A DNA stretch of 64,000 nt from Alistipes putredinis (GCA_022009915.1 CP091730.1:496001-560000); one strand, 5' to 3'; counted from the stretch's first letter, positions 45,219-56,071 are shown. Numbers and translations: made by a program. Notes: generated by a model not told the origin, from the letters alone.

Positions 45219-46985
45219 TCAGTTCGCTTTAATCTCTTTGTTGGACACCGTTTCCGTAATCTGGGCATGATACGAGCGGAACTTGTCGCTCTCGTACTCC
45301 GAATAGTTCATCTGCTTGAACATGTTGATAAGGCCTTTGAAGAACTGCGTGCAATCCTCGAAATCGGCGAAATCGAACTTCTTGGAGCAAATGTCCAGCA
45401 CCATGTTGTACATGAACTTCTGGCGCTCCATGGGGCAGTTGGCGTCGATGCTGTCGAAGGCATCCTGCTGCAAAATCACGAAGTCGATAAGCTCGCTCTT
45501 CCAGAACCTGTCGTGATACTCCACCGGCACGCCGTCGTCTCCCCAGAATGTTTATCTGCTCGTAGGCCTCCTTGCCTCGCTGCACGATTGTCTTGCCCTC
45601 GTACACCTTGTCCACCCAGCCGGCCTCGACCTTGCCGTCCAGATACTCCCTCACTTCGGGATATTCCAGATATTTCGAGTAGCTGTCCAGCGGATCGATT
45701 GCCGGATAGCGCTTGCTGTCGGCACGACCCTGCGAAAGGGCGTAGAAACAACGGGCCGCCTTCTTCGTGGATTCGGTAACAGGCTCTTTGAGGTTACCTC
45801 CGGCCGGAGACACCGTACCGATGAAAGTCACAGAACCGGACTTGCCGTTGGGCAGATACACCAGACCCGCACGCGCATAGAAACTCGATATGATTGCCGA
45901 AAGGTCCATCGGGAACGCATCCTGACCCGGAAGGCTCCTCCAAACGGTTACTCATCTCTCGCAGAGCCTGAGCCCAGCGGGACGTCGAGTCGGCAAGGAT
46001 AAGCACTTTAAGCCCCATCGCGCGGTAATACTCGCCGATTGTCATACCCGTGTAAACAGAAGCCTCGCGGGCCGCAACGGGCATGTTCGACGTGTTGCAT
46101 ATTATTGTCGTGCGCTCCATGAGCTTGTGTCCCGTATGCGGGTCGTCCAGATGCGGGAACTCGGCGAAGATTTCGACCACCTCATTGGCACGCTCGCCGC
46201 AGGCAATCATCACGATAACGTCCGCATCGGCCTGCTTCGAAATGGCATGCTGCAACACGGTCTTGCCGGCACCGAACGGGCCCGGGATGAATCCCGTACC
46301 GCCGTCGGCAATCGGATTGAAAGTGTCGATTGCGCGGACACCGGTCTCCATGATTTTCGACGGACGCGGCTTTTCGGTATACGCCTTGATAGCCCGCTTT
46401 ACCGGCCACTTCTGAACCATCGTTATATTGTGGTCGGCACCTGCCGCATCGGTAACCACGGCAACGGTGTCCGTCACCTTGTACTCGCCTTCGGGAGCAA
46501 CGCTTTTCACCGTATAGGTTTCGGTCATCGCGAACGGGACCATTATCTTGTGGCTGACCCACAACTCCTGAACCTGACCGAGCCACGCTCCGGCTGACAC
46601 CTTGTCGCCGGCCTTGGCCAGAGGTTCGAACTTCCATTTTTTCTCGTAGTCGATAGGGTCCGTGATTGAACCGCGCTGAATGAACAGGCCGTCCATCTTT
46701 TTCCAAATCGTTCTGCAAACCGTCGTAGCTGCGCGAGAGAATACCCGGAGCCAGCGTGGCTTCGAGCATGTGTCCCTCGAATTCCACCCTGTCGCCGATT
46801 TTCAGTCCGCGCGTACTGTCGAATACCTGTATATAGGCGTCGTCGCCTATAACCTTGATGACTTCGGCCATCATCCTGGTCTCCCCGAGCCAGACGTAGC
46901 AGATTTCATTCTGCGACACCGGTCCGTCGGCCTTCACTACCACAAGGTTGGAGACTATTCCTGATACCTGCCCTGTTGTTTTCAT
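45219..46985 (-). CDS. ntpA: V-type ATPase catalytic subunit A, frame broken
   Basis: Catalytic head subunit. Start MKTTGQVSGIVSNLVVVKAD at 46985 (an in-frame upstream start would add a poorly conserved tail). The non-homologous insert of A-type subunits is present. P-loop is GPFGAGKTVLQH. MIACGERANEVVE, DSTSRWAQALREMSNRL and GGNLKEPVTESTKK follow. Breaks near 46696, 45925 and 45538. About 588 residues, normal. Ends KEIKAN at 45219. Confidence 0.93.
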
Positions 46986-47027
46986 TATATGTCTTCTGTT
47001 CTTATTGATTATTTTTTCCAAATAAGG

Positions 47028-47873
47028 TTACTTCTCCGCCGCTCCGTTGCGGATTTTATCCTCCGCACTGAGGCTGCCGATAAGTTTTTCGTACATCCGG
47101 CGTCCGGTCTGCGCATCCAGAGCCATCCAGCGGTAAACTATATTGACGCGCACCAAATAGCCCAGAATCGCATCTATATCGAAATAGTCGAAAGCGGTCA
47201 GCTCCTCGCTCTTCTCCCAGCGAATCATGTCTATCTTCCGCTCCTTTTCGAGCAGGTTGGCATCGTCGCCGACGGCCGAAAGCACCGCATCCATGTAGTC
47301 TATCTCCGCCCTGAGACCGAAATCCGAAGCCGAGCTGCGCGACAGCGCTTCCGCCGTATCGCCGCCTCCCACTATCACATCCGCCACCGGAATCCCCTTG
47401 CTTCGGGCCGTAAGCGCGGCTATGATATTGCGAAGCGTTCTGTCGAAAGACGACCAGCGCACGAGAAATCCGCATTTCGATTTAGCGCACTGCGCATAAT
47501 ACGCGGCAAATAACGCCCGTTCCAACGGCACCGTAAGGTCGGCGCTCTGCGCCTCGACGCTTTCGGGATTGTCGTACACATAAAGAATCTTCGTGACGAA
47601 CTGCGGCAAAGCCGACGGCTTGTCCAACTGTGCGGCAAGCTCTTCGCGCGTGAAGTTGCCGAGCTCGGAAAACCGGCTGCGGGCTGCACGCATGGCCAGA
47701 ATGTTCTCTATATCGTAATACGTATAGAAAAGGTCGAGCGTCTTGCGGTCCGACGAAGAGAGCTGCGTGCGAATCTCGTCGATTATCCCCGCAGCATCGA
47801 AACCCTTGACATCCGCATCGAGCGTATACTCCCGAAGTCCGGCCACCAAGCTGTAATACTGTCTGCCGAACAT
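47028..47873 (-). CDS. DUF2764 protein of the V-type ATPase cluster
   Basis: 281 residues, intact. Begins MFGRQYYSLVAGLREYTLDA. All-helical, with FYTYYDIENILAMRAAR, YVYDNPESVEAQSADLTVP and a CGFLVRWSSFDRTLRNIIAA segment. DUF2764 proteins sit between the E and A subunit genes in Bacteroidota and are thought to serve as a stator or C-subunit-like part; that is inference from context. It follows the E gene by 3 bases and precedes A by 42. Confidence 0.85.
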   Translation of the reverse strand: MFGRQYYSLVAGLREYTLDADVKGFDAAGIIDEIRTQLSSSDRKTLDLFYTYYDIENILAMRAARSRFSELGNFTREELAAQLDKPSALPQFVTKILYVYDNPESVEAQSADLTVPLERALFAAYYAQCAKSKCGFLVRWSSFDRTLRNIIAALTARSKGIPVADVIVGGGDTAEALSRSSASDFGLRAEIDYMDAVLSAVGDDANLLEKERKIDMIRWEKSEELTAFDYFDIDAILGYLVRVNIVYRWMALDAQTGRRMYEKLIGSLSAEDKIRNGAAEK

Positions 47874-47876
47874 CGC

Positions 47877-48496
47877 TTAATTGGCTTGATACAAGATTTT
47901 GGAAACCTTCTCGCGCAGATACTCGCCCAGCAGGGCATCGAAATCCTCGTCCGAGAAGCTGATATAGTATCCGCCGTTCTTGGCTGCGACCTTGAATCCG
48001 CTCTTTACATCCTTGCTGTAACCCACCTCGATTCCGGCATCCAGCAGCTGCTGCACCGAGACCTGCCAGAGCAGCATACAACTGCGCCTGCCGTTCGGCC
48101 GGAAGAAGCGCCGAGAGGGACACCTTGTCCGACGAAGCGCCGTTCCAGTTTCCGGCAACGGCCAGAAGCATCTCCTTGATGAACGAAGCGTCCATGTTCG
48201 CCTGCGACACGCCGTCCGAAACGGTCTTGGCCACGATAAGGCCGTTAATCTCCTCCTTGATTTTTGTTCACGGCCTGACGGCCTGCGAGAGAAATCTCGG
48301 TAAGCGAGTTTTTCTGCAAATCCTCGGCAGCCTTGCGGGCATCCTTGACGATACCCTCCGCCTCGGCCCGTGCGTCGGCAATTATGCTTTTGGCCTTGGC
48401 CTGAGCATCGGCTACCAGTTTTTCGGCTTCGCTGCGTCCTTTGGACAGACCCTCGTCGTAGAGTTTCTGAGTTAATTGTTGAAGTTTGTTTTCCAT
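47877..48496 (-). CDS. ntpE: V-type ATPase subunit E (peripheral stalk), frame broken
   Basis: ATG at 48496. N-terminal half: coiled coil (LQQLTQKLYDEGLSKGRSEA, KLVADAQAKAKSIIADARAE) typical of the E stator. After breaks near 48262 and 48075 the C-terminal part has QVSVQQLLDAGIEVGYSKDV and KNGGYYISFSDEDFDALLGE, ending SKILYQAN at 47877. About 205 residues. First ATPase gene of the cluster. Confidence 0.82.
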
Positions 48497-48519
48497 GACT
48501 CTTATTTATCGTTTTGTTT

Positions 48520-49969
48520 TCATTTTTCGACAGGTTGATGCTGCGGCCTGAGCAAATCGCACACTACCTTCACCGGCGTGAACGTAGATATCGGCACCTG
48601 AACGAACACCGTATTCCAGCGCGCCATCGCTCCGTTCCACAACCCGGGAAGCTCCTGCGCCCTGAGCGGACGTCCGTCCTTGGATTTCTCCGATATGAAA
48701 CCGGTGTCGGGGTCGGTGAATTTCGTCAGGTCGAACTTGCGGCCCTTGTAATCCTTCACGCCGCACACCAAATCCACCGGATTGAAATGCGTAGCCTGCT
48801 TCAACAGGGCGGAATCCTCAGGCGAAATCTGCGACGACTCGGCAATTTGCAGCGATACGGTCTTGTCCGGATTCGCGACCCAGAACGGACCGCCGCCCGG
48901 TTCTCCGTCGTTGCGTACCATGCCGCATACGCGAATTGGCCGGTCGAGTATCGAACGAAGCATCTCGGCATAATACTCCTCCGGCAGCTTCACGCAAAGC
49001 CTCTGCTCGATGAAGCGTGCGACCTGCGCCATATCCGCTTCTCCGGCATCCATTCCGCGGAGAATCTCGTGGCAACGGTTCTGCAAATCGAGCAGCAGGC
49101 CGGCGAGCACCTGCTTGTATTCCACGGTATCGCCCCTCTGCGACTCGGTGGTTACGTTATCTATGTTCTTTATGAATATTATGTCCGCATCTATGGCGTT
49201 CAGATTCTCTATAAGCGCCCCGTGTCCCGCCGGACGGAACAACAGGGAACCGTCCTCGTTGCGGAACGGAGTATTGTCCGGATTCACGGCGATAGTGTCC
49301 GTGCTCGCCTTCTGCTCCGAAAAAGATATGTCGTACCTGATGCCGTAGCGTTTTTCGTACTGCGGCAAAACGCCGTTCAAAAAGCTCCGCCACCTGCTGT
49401 TTATGCTCCGGTGAAACGGTAAAATGAAGCCTTGCCACACCATCTGCCGCCGCATACTGCGCACCCTCGGCCAAATGCTCCTCGATTGCCGTGCGGGAAC
49501 CGTCGCCGTAACGGTGGAACAGCACCATCGCCTTGGGCTTGCTGCCGTAGGCCAGACCGTCGCCTATTATGGCATTTATAATCTGTCTGTCGTCAGCCGA
49601 GGCCGGAAGCAGTTTTTCGAGCTGCGGATAAAAGGCGAACTTGTCGATTTGAGACAGCAGCTTGTCCACGGCGGCGGTGCGCCTGCCCTCTCCGACAAAT
49701 TCGTACAACTCCTTGAACATGCGCGTAGCCGCACCCGAAGCGGGCACAAACTTGACAATTCTCTTTCCGGCCGACGCACTTTCGTACAAGCGTCTGTACT
49801 TCTCGCGGCTCGAAGCGGAAAGCACTGCAATACCGTCAGAAACGTCGGCAACCTTGCGAACATGCAAAAAAGGGAATCCGGTGCGGAAATTCTCCAACTG
49901 TCTCTCTACGCGAGAAACGGACATCCCCAAATTTTCTATCTGCTCCAAATCATTAGTATACAGCAACAT
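48520..49969 (-). CDS. DUF4301 family protein, frame broken
   Basis: Start at ATG 49969 (MLLYTNDLEQIENLGMSVS). The first part has FVPASGAATRMFKELYEF and GLAYGSKPKAMVLFHRYGDG. After a break near 49375 the second part has RYGIRYDISFSEQKASTDTI, FRPAGHGALIENLNAIDADI, EPGGGPFWVANPDKTVSLQI and FDLTKFTDPDTGFI. About 485 residues, in the usual family range. The FRPAGHGALIENLN segment recalls sugar nucleotidyltransferases, but I cannot assign a substrate. It ends 24 bases before the ATPase E gene and may be cotranscribed with it. Confidence 0.85.
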
Positions 49970-50056
49970 ATATACTATATCCAGTGTTATCGAAAAAATT
50001 CGTCCAAAGATAATGAAACTTTGCCGAATAGCAAGATATGTCCCGCAAAAAAGCAT

Positions 50057-50226
50057 CCGAACAGCCCGATTTACTCACTTTTCGGCCCATCACCCTCCCT
50101 TCGACAACGCACATCCGCCAGAATCCGCAGCATTACTCCCGTTTCCGCAATTCACAAATCGAGTGCAGGCACTGCACCGCGAGCGGTACAACTTCCCTGC
50201 CGCAACGTCCGTCAGAGCCCCCCTTT
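50057..50226. other. Non-coding stretch before the repeats
   Basis: No promoter or gene seen. A minus-strand open frame here reads through the repeats (50090-50716) and has a biased, Arg/Cys-rich content; I treat it as spurious. Confidence 0.5.
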
Positions 50227-50763
50227 CCTCGCGGCTCGGCAGATGCAAATCCGAGATTCGCCTCTGCCCTCGCTGCGGCAGCGTCGGCTCGAACTCAGGT
50301 TCTCGTCCCGGGCCCTCAAAAAAACAGGCGACACAATGAAATTGCATCGCCAACTCTCTAATTTTTCGTAGTTCCAACAGGATTAATTTCGCAGTATTCG
50401 AAATACTGCTCATTTTCCTCCTCGCGGCTCGGCAGATGCAAATCTCAGATTCGCCTCTGCTCTCGCTGCGGCAGCGTCGGCTCGAACTCAGGTTCTCGTC
50501 CCGGGGCCTCAAAAAAACAGGCGACACAATGAAATTGCATCGCCAACTCTCTAATTTTCGTAGTTCCAACAGGATTAATTTCGCAGTATTCGAAATACTG
50601 CTCATTTTCCTCCTCGCGGCTCGGCAGATGCAAATCCCAGATTCGCCCCTGCTCTCGCTCCGCAGCGTCGGCTCGAACTCAGGTTCTCGTCCCGGGGCCT
50701 CAAAAACAGGCGACACAATGAAATTGCATCGCCTACTCTATAATTTTCGTAGTTCCAACAGGA
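50227..50763 (-). repeat. Three tandem copies of a ~190-base unit carrying the tRNA-Arg 3' end and a terminator
   Basis: Copies begin at 50227, 50420 and 50612 (periods 193 and 192). Each has CCTCGCGGCTCGGCAGATGC, then GTCGGCTCGAACTCAGGTTC, a hairpin GGCGATGCAAT / ATTGTGTCGCC (minus strand, with wobble pairs and a T run) and the 12-base GTTCCAACAGGA. In the third copy that 12-mer is the real 3' end of tRNA-Arg (50752-50763); in the other two (50371-50382 and 50563-50574) it stands alone. The unit is therefore a duplicated tRNA tail plus downstream terminator. Copy 3 differs in its A-run length and a few bases, so it is not an assembly copy-paste alone. Confidence 0.85.
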
Positions 50764-50820
50764 CTCGAACCTGTATTTAAAGTTTAGGAAACTTCCGTTC
50801 TATCCCTTGAACTATGGAAC
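50751..50820 (-). tRNA. tRNA-Arg (CCU anticodon)
   Basis: On the minus strand, acceptor GTTCCAT with TTGGAAC (one mismatch at the seventh pair), anticodon arm GAAGT-TTCCTAA-ACTTT (anticodon CCT), T-arm ACAGG-TTCGAGT-CCTGT. Discriminator T or A is at 50751. tRNA-Arg(CCU) genes are frequent integration targets in other bacteria. Confidence 0.88.
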
Positions 50821-50989
50821 CATAAAAGTCTTCGGTTTTCCGTGCCGGACACGCCTGCCGAAGTTCTTCTTTTTTCATCTCTCAACCGCAACACCGCACC
50901 CCATTATGCGGTCCGTGCCGCGAGCCGGTCCGAATTCTTTCCTCCCGCACACACGCTATTCGCCGACTCTGTACGGTCAGCGGAACGGA

Positions 50990-51935
50990 CTATTGCAGGG
51001 TCTCTCTGAACTTCTCGACAAGGTGCGCCTTCACGGTACGCTCCGACTGCTGAATCATGCTGCAAATCGCCTTGGGATTCGAGCAGCCGTGGCCTATAAT
51101 CACGTTGGCATTCACTCCGAGCACAGGGGTTCCGCCCACGAACTCGTAATTGAGTCCGTCGAGGAATTTGTTCGAGGGAATACCCATCTTCTGCATGATT
51201 ACGTAAAAGTCTCTCGGCCTGTTTGAGCACCACGTTCCCTACGAATCCGTCGCAGACGATAACGTCCGCCACCTTACCGGAGAACAGATGCTTGCCCTCG
51301 ATATTTCCGACGAAATCGTACTTGTCGTTGCCCTCCATCAGCTCGTAAGCGGCCTTGGAAATAAGGTTGCCTTTCTCTTTCTCCTCGCCGATGTTGAGCA
51401 AAGCCACGCGCGGACGCTCTATGCCCAGCACGCTTTTAGCGTAGATATCGCCCATGATACCGTACTGGAACAGTACGTCGGGACGGCAGTCCACGTTCAG
51501 CCCGACATCGAGAATGAGCGCCGTTTTGCCGTCGGCTGTCGGAATATGCGAAGATATTACCGGCCGAATGATGCCCTCTATGGGCTTTACGGTATACATC
51601 GAACCCACGAGCATGGCTCCCGTACTGCCTGCACTTGCGAAACAGTCGATTTTACCTGCTTTGAGGTATCCGAATCCGACCGCAATGCTCGAATCGGGCT
51701 TGTTCTTGAAAGCCTGAGCCGGATGGTCCGACATCGTAATCACATCGGATGCGGGTACTATGTCGAACGCATCGGCCGGACAGCCCTCTTCGGCGAGGAT
51801 GCCCTCGATTGCCGCCTTATCACCGAACAGCACGATACGCGACTGCACGCCGCTCCGGTACGCTTCGATTGCGCCCAAAACCACTGCCTTGGGTGCGAAA
51901 TCGCCGCCCATGGCATCTATACCCAACCTAATCAT
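50990..51935 (-). CDS. plsX: Phosphate acyltransferase, frame broken once
   Basis: Makes acyl-phosphate for phospholipid synthesis. ATG at 51935: MIRLGIDAMGGDFAPKAVV. Then DVITMSDHPAQAFKNKPDSS, FASAGSTGAMLVGSMYTV and GNIEGKHLFSGKVADVIVCD with GFVGNVVLK. A break near 51195 joins to MQKMGIPSNKFLDGLNYEFV and GGTPVLGVNANVIIGHG. The frame ends at 50990. About 313 residues. It follows rpmF by 17 bases in the common DUF177-rpmF-plsX order. Confidence 0.95.
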
Positions 51936-51952
51936 CGGTGTAGCGATTCAGC

Positions 51953-52136
51953 CTACTCGGCTTTCTGCTCGACAGCCAGTTTACCTCTGTAAAAACCGCA
52001 CTCAGGGGCATACTCTGTGATACTGTACGGCGGAGCCACAGTTCGAACATGTAGCCACGGTGGGAACAGCGGCCTTGTAATGGGTTCTTCTCTTGTCTCG
52101 GCGAGTGGACGAGACCTTGTGTTTAGGATGTGCCAT
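51953..52136 (-). CDS. rpmF: Ribosomal protein L32, frame broken once
   Basis: 60 residues after removing one extra base. MAHPKHKVSSTRRDKRRTHY starts at 52136. It has the zinc-binding pair CSNCGS and CPECGFYRG (C+ form), and it ends LAVEQKAE at 51953. The extra base is in a C run (TGCCCCTGAG) near 52004, which is why no single open frame of this size exists. It sits 24 bases after DUF177. Confidence 0.92.
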
Positions 52137-52160
52137 TGTCGTTCTTTTTTTATTAAGTTA

Positions 52161-52722
52161 TTATTCTTTTTCTTTTTCAGTCCATGTTTTTTTCTTCAAC
52201 TCTTCGAGTCCGCTCCACCGCTCGTCGTTCTCCACGTGCGACGCGATGTCGTCGAACTCCTGCTCGGAAACTATCCGGAAACGTCCCAGCATGTCCGGAT
52301 TGCAGAGCGGATTGCCGTGTACGTCCGACGGATGCACCCTTTGATACGGCAGACTGAGTACGATGCTTTCGTAAATGTACCGCGTCAAATCTATCTCCGT
52401 GTCCGCAGGATTGAGCCATATTATATCCCCTGTCGTCCTCATGCGGTTCCTCGGAGAACTTGACCAGCAGGAGCCCGCGATACGAGACCGGCAGAGTACA
52501 GTCTTCCAGACACCTGTCGCACTCCGTAACCACGCTCCCCGTAATTTTAATCCGGACCTCCGAAACGGAGGCTCCGCGCGTAAAATCCACAGCGACATCG
52601 GCACTCCCGCCCTTGATTCCAGAGCCCTCGAACATCCCGAACAGAGTATCATCCACCTTGAAATCAAAATGATGCACCCCCGTCGCAAGTCCTCCGAACT
52701 TTATGGAATAGGTTTTGTTCAT
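52161..52722 (-). CDS. DUF177 (YceD) protein, frame broken once
   Basis: ATG at 52722, MNKTYSIKFGGLATGVHHFD. The family features are DFTRGASVSEVRIKITGSVV and TECDRCLEDCTLPVSYRG (Cys pair of the YceD family). A break near 52430 precedes DIIWLNPADTEIDLTRYIYE. It ends KKKTWTEKEKE at 52161. About 187 residues. YceD proteins are cotranscribed with rpmF in many bacteria and may take part in 23S rRNA synthesis; mechanism unproven. Confidence 0.9.
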
Positions 52723-52749
52723 ACCTGATTATCACTATACAATGGGGTG

Positions 52750-52781
52750 CAAAGTTATATAATTATTCGAATAATTGCAAA
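52750..52781 (-). promoter_or_regulatory. Promoter of the DUF177-rpmF-plsX operon
   Basis: TTTG (52781-52778) and TAACTTTG (52757-52750) with 20 bases between on the minus strand, about 28 bases before the DUF177 ATG. Confidence 0.7.
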
Positions 52782-52800
52782 GATTTTTGACAATAGTTTA

Positions 52801-52808
52801 TAACTTTG
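52801..52808 (+). promoter_or_regulatory. Possible -7 box of the divergent hypothetical gene
   Basis: TAACTTTG, 22 bases before the ATG. A -33 element at standard spacing is not clear (nearest TTG is at 52775-52777, 23 bases away), so confidence is low. Confidence 0.4.
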
Positions 52809-52829
52809 GGCTGCCATAGGCACGAAGCG

Positions 52830-53256
52830 ATGACGAACAACGGCACATATGAAATAAGCGTAGAAAGCTCTTTCAGAGAGTGGTGGCGCTACAACGTATT
52901 CATCACGGCAGCATGCTATGCACCGGACGGCACTCTTGCCGACTATGCCGGCGTCAGGGACTGCATATACGAGCCGAGCGACGGGAAACTCAAACGCGAA
53001 AAAAACCGCAGAACTACGACCCGAAGCGCATCTCGCACGTGAGCGCTCCGAGGTGCAGCCGTCTTGAAATATACGTATACGTGATTGCCAACACCATGCC
53101 CTCGGACGATGCGATAAAGCACTCGCCGCCGTTCGAGGCCTCCGTAAGCGTCACGCAGAACGGGAAGTCCCTGCTCCGACAGAATTTCGAAGTCAATCAA
53201 TGGGGCGGCTCTTCTCTCCGGTTCGACATCGAGGGACCGCACTTCCAATCGAATAA
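52830..53256 (+). CDS. Hypothetical protein of about 140 residues, frame broken
   Basis: ATG at 52830, MTNNGTYEISVESSFREWWR, then YNVFITAACYAPDGTLADYA and CIYEPSDGKLKREK. A break near 53000 leads to NYDPKRISHVSAPRCSRLEI, YVYVIANTMPSDDAIKHSPP and FEASVSVTQNGKSLLRQNFE, and another near 53240 to a stop at 53256 just before a terminator. No signal peptide. The beta-rich C2/Ig-like look (alternating strands with SRLEIYVYVIANT) is by eye only. Family not recognised. Confidence 0.6.
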
Positions 53257-53290
53257 AAGGCGCCGAAAAATTTTCGGCGCCTTTTTCGTT
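53255..53290. terminator. Bidirectional terminator
   Basis: AAAAGGCGCCGAAAA / TTTTCGGCGCCTTTTT between the convergent hypothetical gene and the acyl-CoA dehydrogenase gene. Confidence 0.88.
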
Positions 53291-53305
53291 CGAGACTTTT
53301 CGGGA

Positions 53306-55047
53306 CTACTCGGCCTGAGTTCCGATAATCGACGAGAACATTTCCACATCGCTCCAATCGGAGCCGGCTATATATTCCGTCGCTGCGGCAATCTCGGCAC
53401 GGGCAGTCTTGGCGAACACCTTTGCCGGCGTAACGTAATCCTCGCACTCCACGGCCTGTCCCATCAACAGATAGGTAATCACGATATGGCCTGCGCTTTC
53501 AACCAGACGGCGGGCATGGAAATCGCGGAATCCACCGTTCTTGTGCTCCGCCTCCACGGCCTCCACCTTGGCTATCGCACTTTCGAGTTTTTCGCGCAGC
53601 TCGACCAGCGAAGCGCACTCGGAGGCGAACGTCTCGCCGTAGTTCTTCGACTCGTAAACCTTAATCTGGTCCATATACGTACCCTTTACTATATGGTTGA
53701 TTGCGGCTACGACCTGCAACTGCGAAGTTCCCTCGTAGATATTGGTGATGCGGGCGTCGCGATAGATTCTCTCGCAGGGGTAATCCTTCATGTAACCCGA
53801 ACCGCCGTGAATCTGAATCGCATCGTAGGCCAGCTTGTTGGCATACTCGCTGGAAAAGAGTTTGAGCAGCGGGGTGAATCCGTCGGCCAGCTTGTTGTAG
53901 AACTTCATCTCGGCACGCTCCTCGGCGGTCAAATCCCTTTCGTGGCTGATGTGGGTGTACTGCTTGTAAATCTCGACGAAACGGGTCGTTTCATAGAGCA
54001 GCGCACGTGCACCGAACAGTTTGGCCTGCATGTTGGTAAGCATCTCATAGACGGCAGGGAACTGCACGATAGGCTTGCCGAACTGCTGACGTTCGTGAGC
54101 GTATTTGAGCGCCTCGCGGTACGCAGCCTCGCAAAGACCAGTGCTCTGGGCGCCGATGCCCAGACGTGCGGCGTTCATAAGGCTCATCACGTATTTGATA
54201 AGGCCCATCTTGCGGTCGCCAACCAGCAGCGCCGGAGCGTCCGTGAAAACGAGTTCGCACGTGGGCGAGCCCCTTGATACCGAGCCTTATTCTCTATGCG
54301 GCGGACCTTGACGGCCATGTCGCGCTTGTCGTATACGAACATCGAAAGACCGCGGGCGTCCTTGGTTCCCTCTTCCGAACGGGCCAGAACTAACGAAATG
54401 TCGCCGTCGCCGTTGGTGATGAAACGCTTCACGCCGTTCAGCAGCCAAGTCTGTTTCTCCTCGCTCCAAGTGGCTTTGAGCATCACCGCACCGAGGTCGG
54501 AACCGGCATCGGGTTCGGTCAGGTCCATGGCGCAGGTCGCACCTTCGGCAACCAGCGGCAGGAATTTCTGCTTTATCTCCTCGCTCGCAAACTCGTTGAG
54601 CGTCTCGGCGCAGTCCTGCAGACCCCAGATATTCTCGAAGCTGGCATCGGCACGCGCCACCATCTCGTTGGCCATGACGAAGCATACGAGCGGGAAGTTC
54701 AGACCGTCATACTTGCGCGGCAGCGTCAGTCCGCCCAAGCCGGCTTTGGTAATGGCTTCGAGGTCTTTTGAAGTACCTTCGGCATACACCACTCTGTCGC
54801 CGACCACCTTGGGCCCTTCGTGGTCCACACTCTCGGCGTTGGGGGCAATCACATCGCCGCACACCTCGCCGACAATCTCCATCACGCGGCGATACGAGTC
54901 CATGGCATCTTCGTAGTTCTGCGGAGCGTAGTCGTACTTGTCCTTTTCCGCAAAACCTCTCTCTTTCAGCTCCACGATTTTCCGCATCAGCGGATGATTC
55001 ATGTGAAGCTCGCAAATCCTTTGTCATCTAAGAAAAAAATTTGCCAT
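53306..55047 (-). CDS. Acyl-CoA dehydrogenase (about 580 residues), frame broken
   Basis: FAD enzyme that oxidises acyl-CoA and passes electrons to ETF. Start at ATG 55047 (MANFFLDDK...), which overlaps the etfA stop (TAATG). Short breaks near 55030-55010 precede MNHPLMRKIVELKERGFAEK. Then GTSKDLEAITKAGLGGLTLP, CAMDLTEPDAGSDLGAV (FAD/substrate site), and after a break near 54275 MNAARLGIGAQSTGLCEAAY and IQIHGGSGYMKDYP. The catalytic base is likely the Glu in NIYEGTSQLQ. A C-terminal extension of about 170 residues (ESKNYGETFASECASLVELR onward) makes it longer than short-chain enzymes (about 380). Confidence 0.9.
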
Positions 55048-56071
55048 TACTTTGAGTTTTTGTTTGTAATACTTAATCATTTTCGGGATGATGTCGTTCA
55101 CATCGCCCGTGATTGCGAAGTCCGCAATCTTGTTAATCGGAGCCTCGGGGTCGGTGTTGATTGAAATCACCATTGCCGACTGGTCCATACCTGCGGTATG
55201 CTGAATCTGTCCGGAAATGCCGCATGCGATATAGAGCTTGGGACGGACCGTAACTCCGGTCTGGCCCACCTGACGCGCATGCTCGGTGAATCCGGCATCC
55301 ACGGCGGCACGGCTCGCACCCACTTCGGCGCCAAGAACGTCAGCCAGCTGGTGAACCAGCTTGAAGTTCTCCTTGGAACCCATTCCGTAACCTCCCGCAA
55401 CGATTACGCTCGCGCCCTTGATGTTTATCTTGCGCTCCTCGATTTGACGGTCGATAATCTTCACCGCCCAGTCGCTGTCCTTTACGAAACACTTCCAGTC
55501 TATTTGTTTAACCTCGCCCGCAGCGGGTTTAGCGGCGTACTCCTTGCGCATCACGCCCTCGCGGACCGTAGCCATCTGGGGACGGTGGTCGGGATTGATA
55601 ATCGTGGCGATGATGTTTCCGCCGAACGCCGGACGAATCTGATAGAGAAGGTTCTTGTATTCTTTGCCGCTCTTGACGTCGGTGTGGTCGCCGATTACAA
55701 GACTCGTACAGTCGGCCGTAAGACCGCTGTGCAGGGTCGAAGACACGCGCGGCGCGAGGTCGCGGCCCGTGCACGTTGCTCCGAACAGAGCTATCTGCGG
55801 TTTTTTTCCTGCTCGATTAGTCCGCACATTATGGCGCAGTGGGGCAGGGTGCGGAACGGTGCCAGCTCGGCATCGTCGGCAACCCAAACGGTGTCGGCGC
55901 CGTATTTGGCCAGTTCCTTTTCGAGTCCGCCCAGAGCGCTTCCGATAGCCACCGCTTCGAGCTTGCAGCCCAAAGTATCCGCCAGTCTCGCGGCCTTTGG
56001 TAAGGAGTTCCAGACTCACGTCGGCAACCTTACCGTTTTTCTATTTCGCAATATACAAATATATTATTCAT
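55047..56071 (-). CDS. etfA: Electron transfer flavoprotein alpha subunit, frame broken
   Basis: Accepts electrons from acyl-CoA dehydrogenase. ATG at 56071 (MNNIFVYCEIE), then after breaks near 56040 and 56000 GKVADVSLELLTKG and LGCKLEAVAIGSALGG. A further break near 55800 precedes KPQIALFGATCTGRDLAPRV, the FAD-binding GASRAAVDAGFTEHARQVGQ with TGVTVRPKLYIACG, and HTAGMDQSAMVISINTDPEA. An extra A near 55060 hides the end (KQNSK, stop overlapping the dehydrogenase ATG). About 340 residues. Confidence 0.92.

Noticed and set aside
50090..50716. Minus-strand open frame through the tandem repeat (209 codons)
   Set aside because: It follows from the repeat period, contains no domain, and covers non-coding tRNA tail copies.
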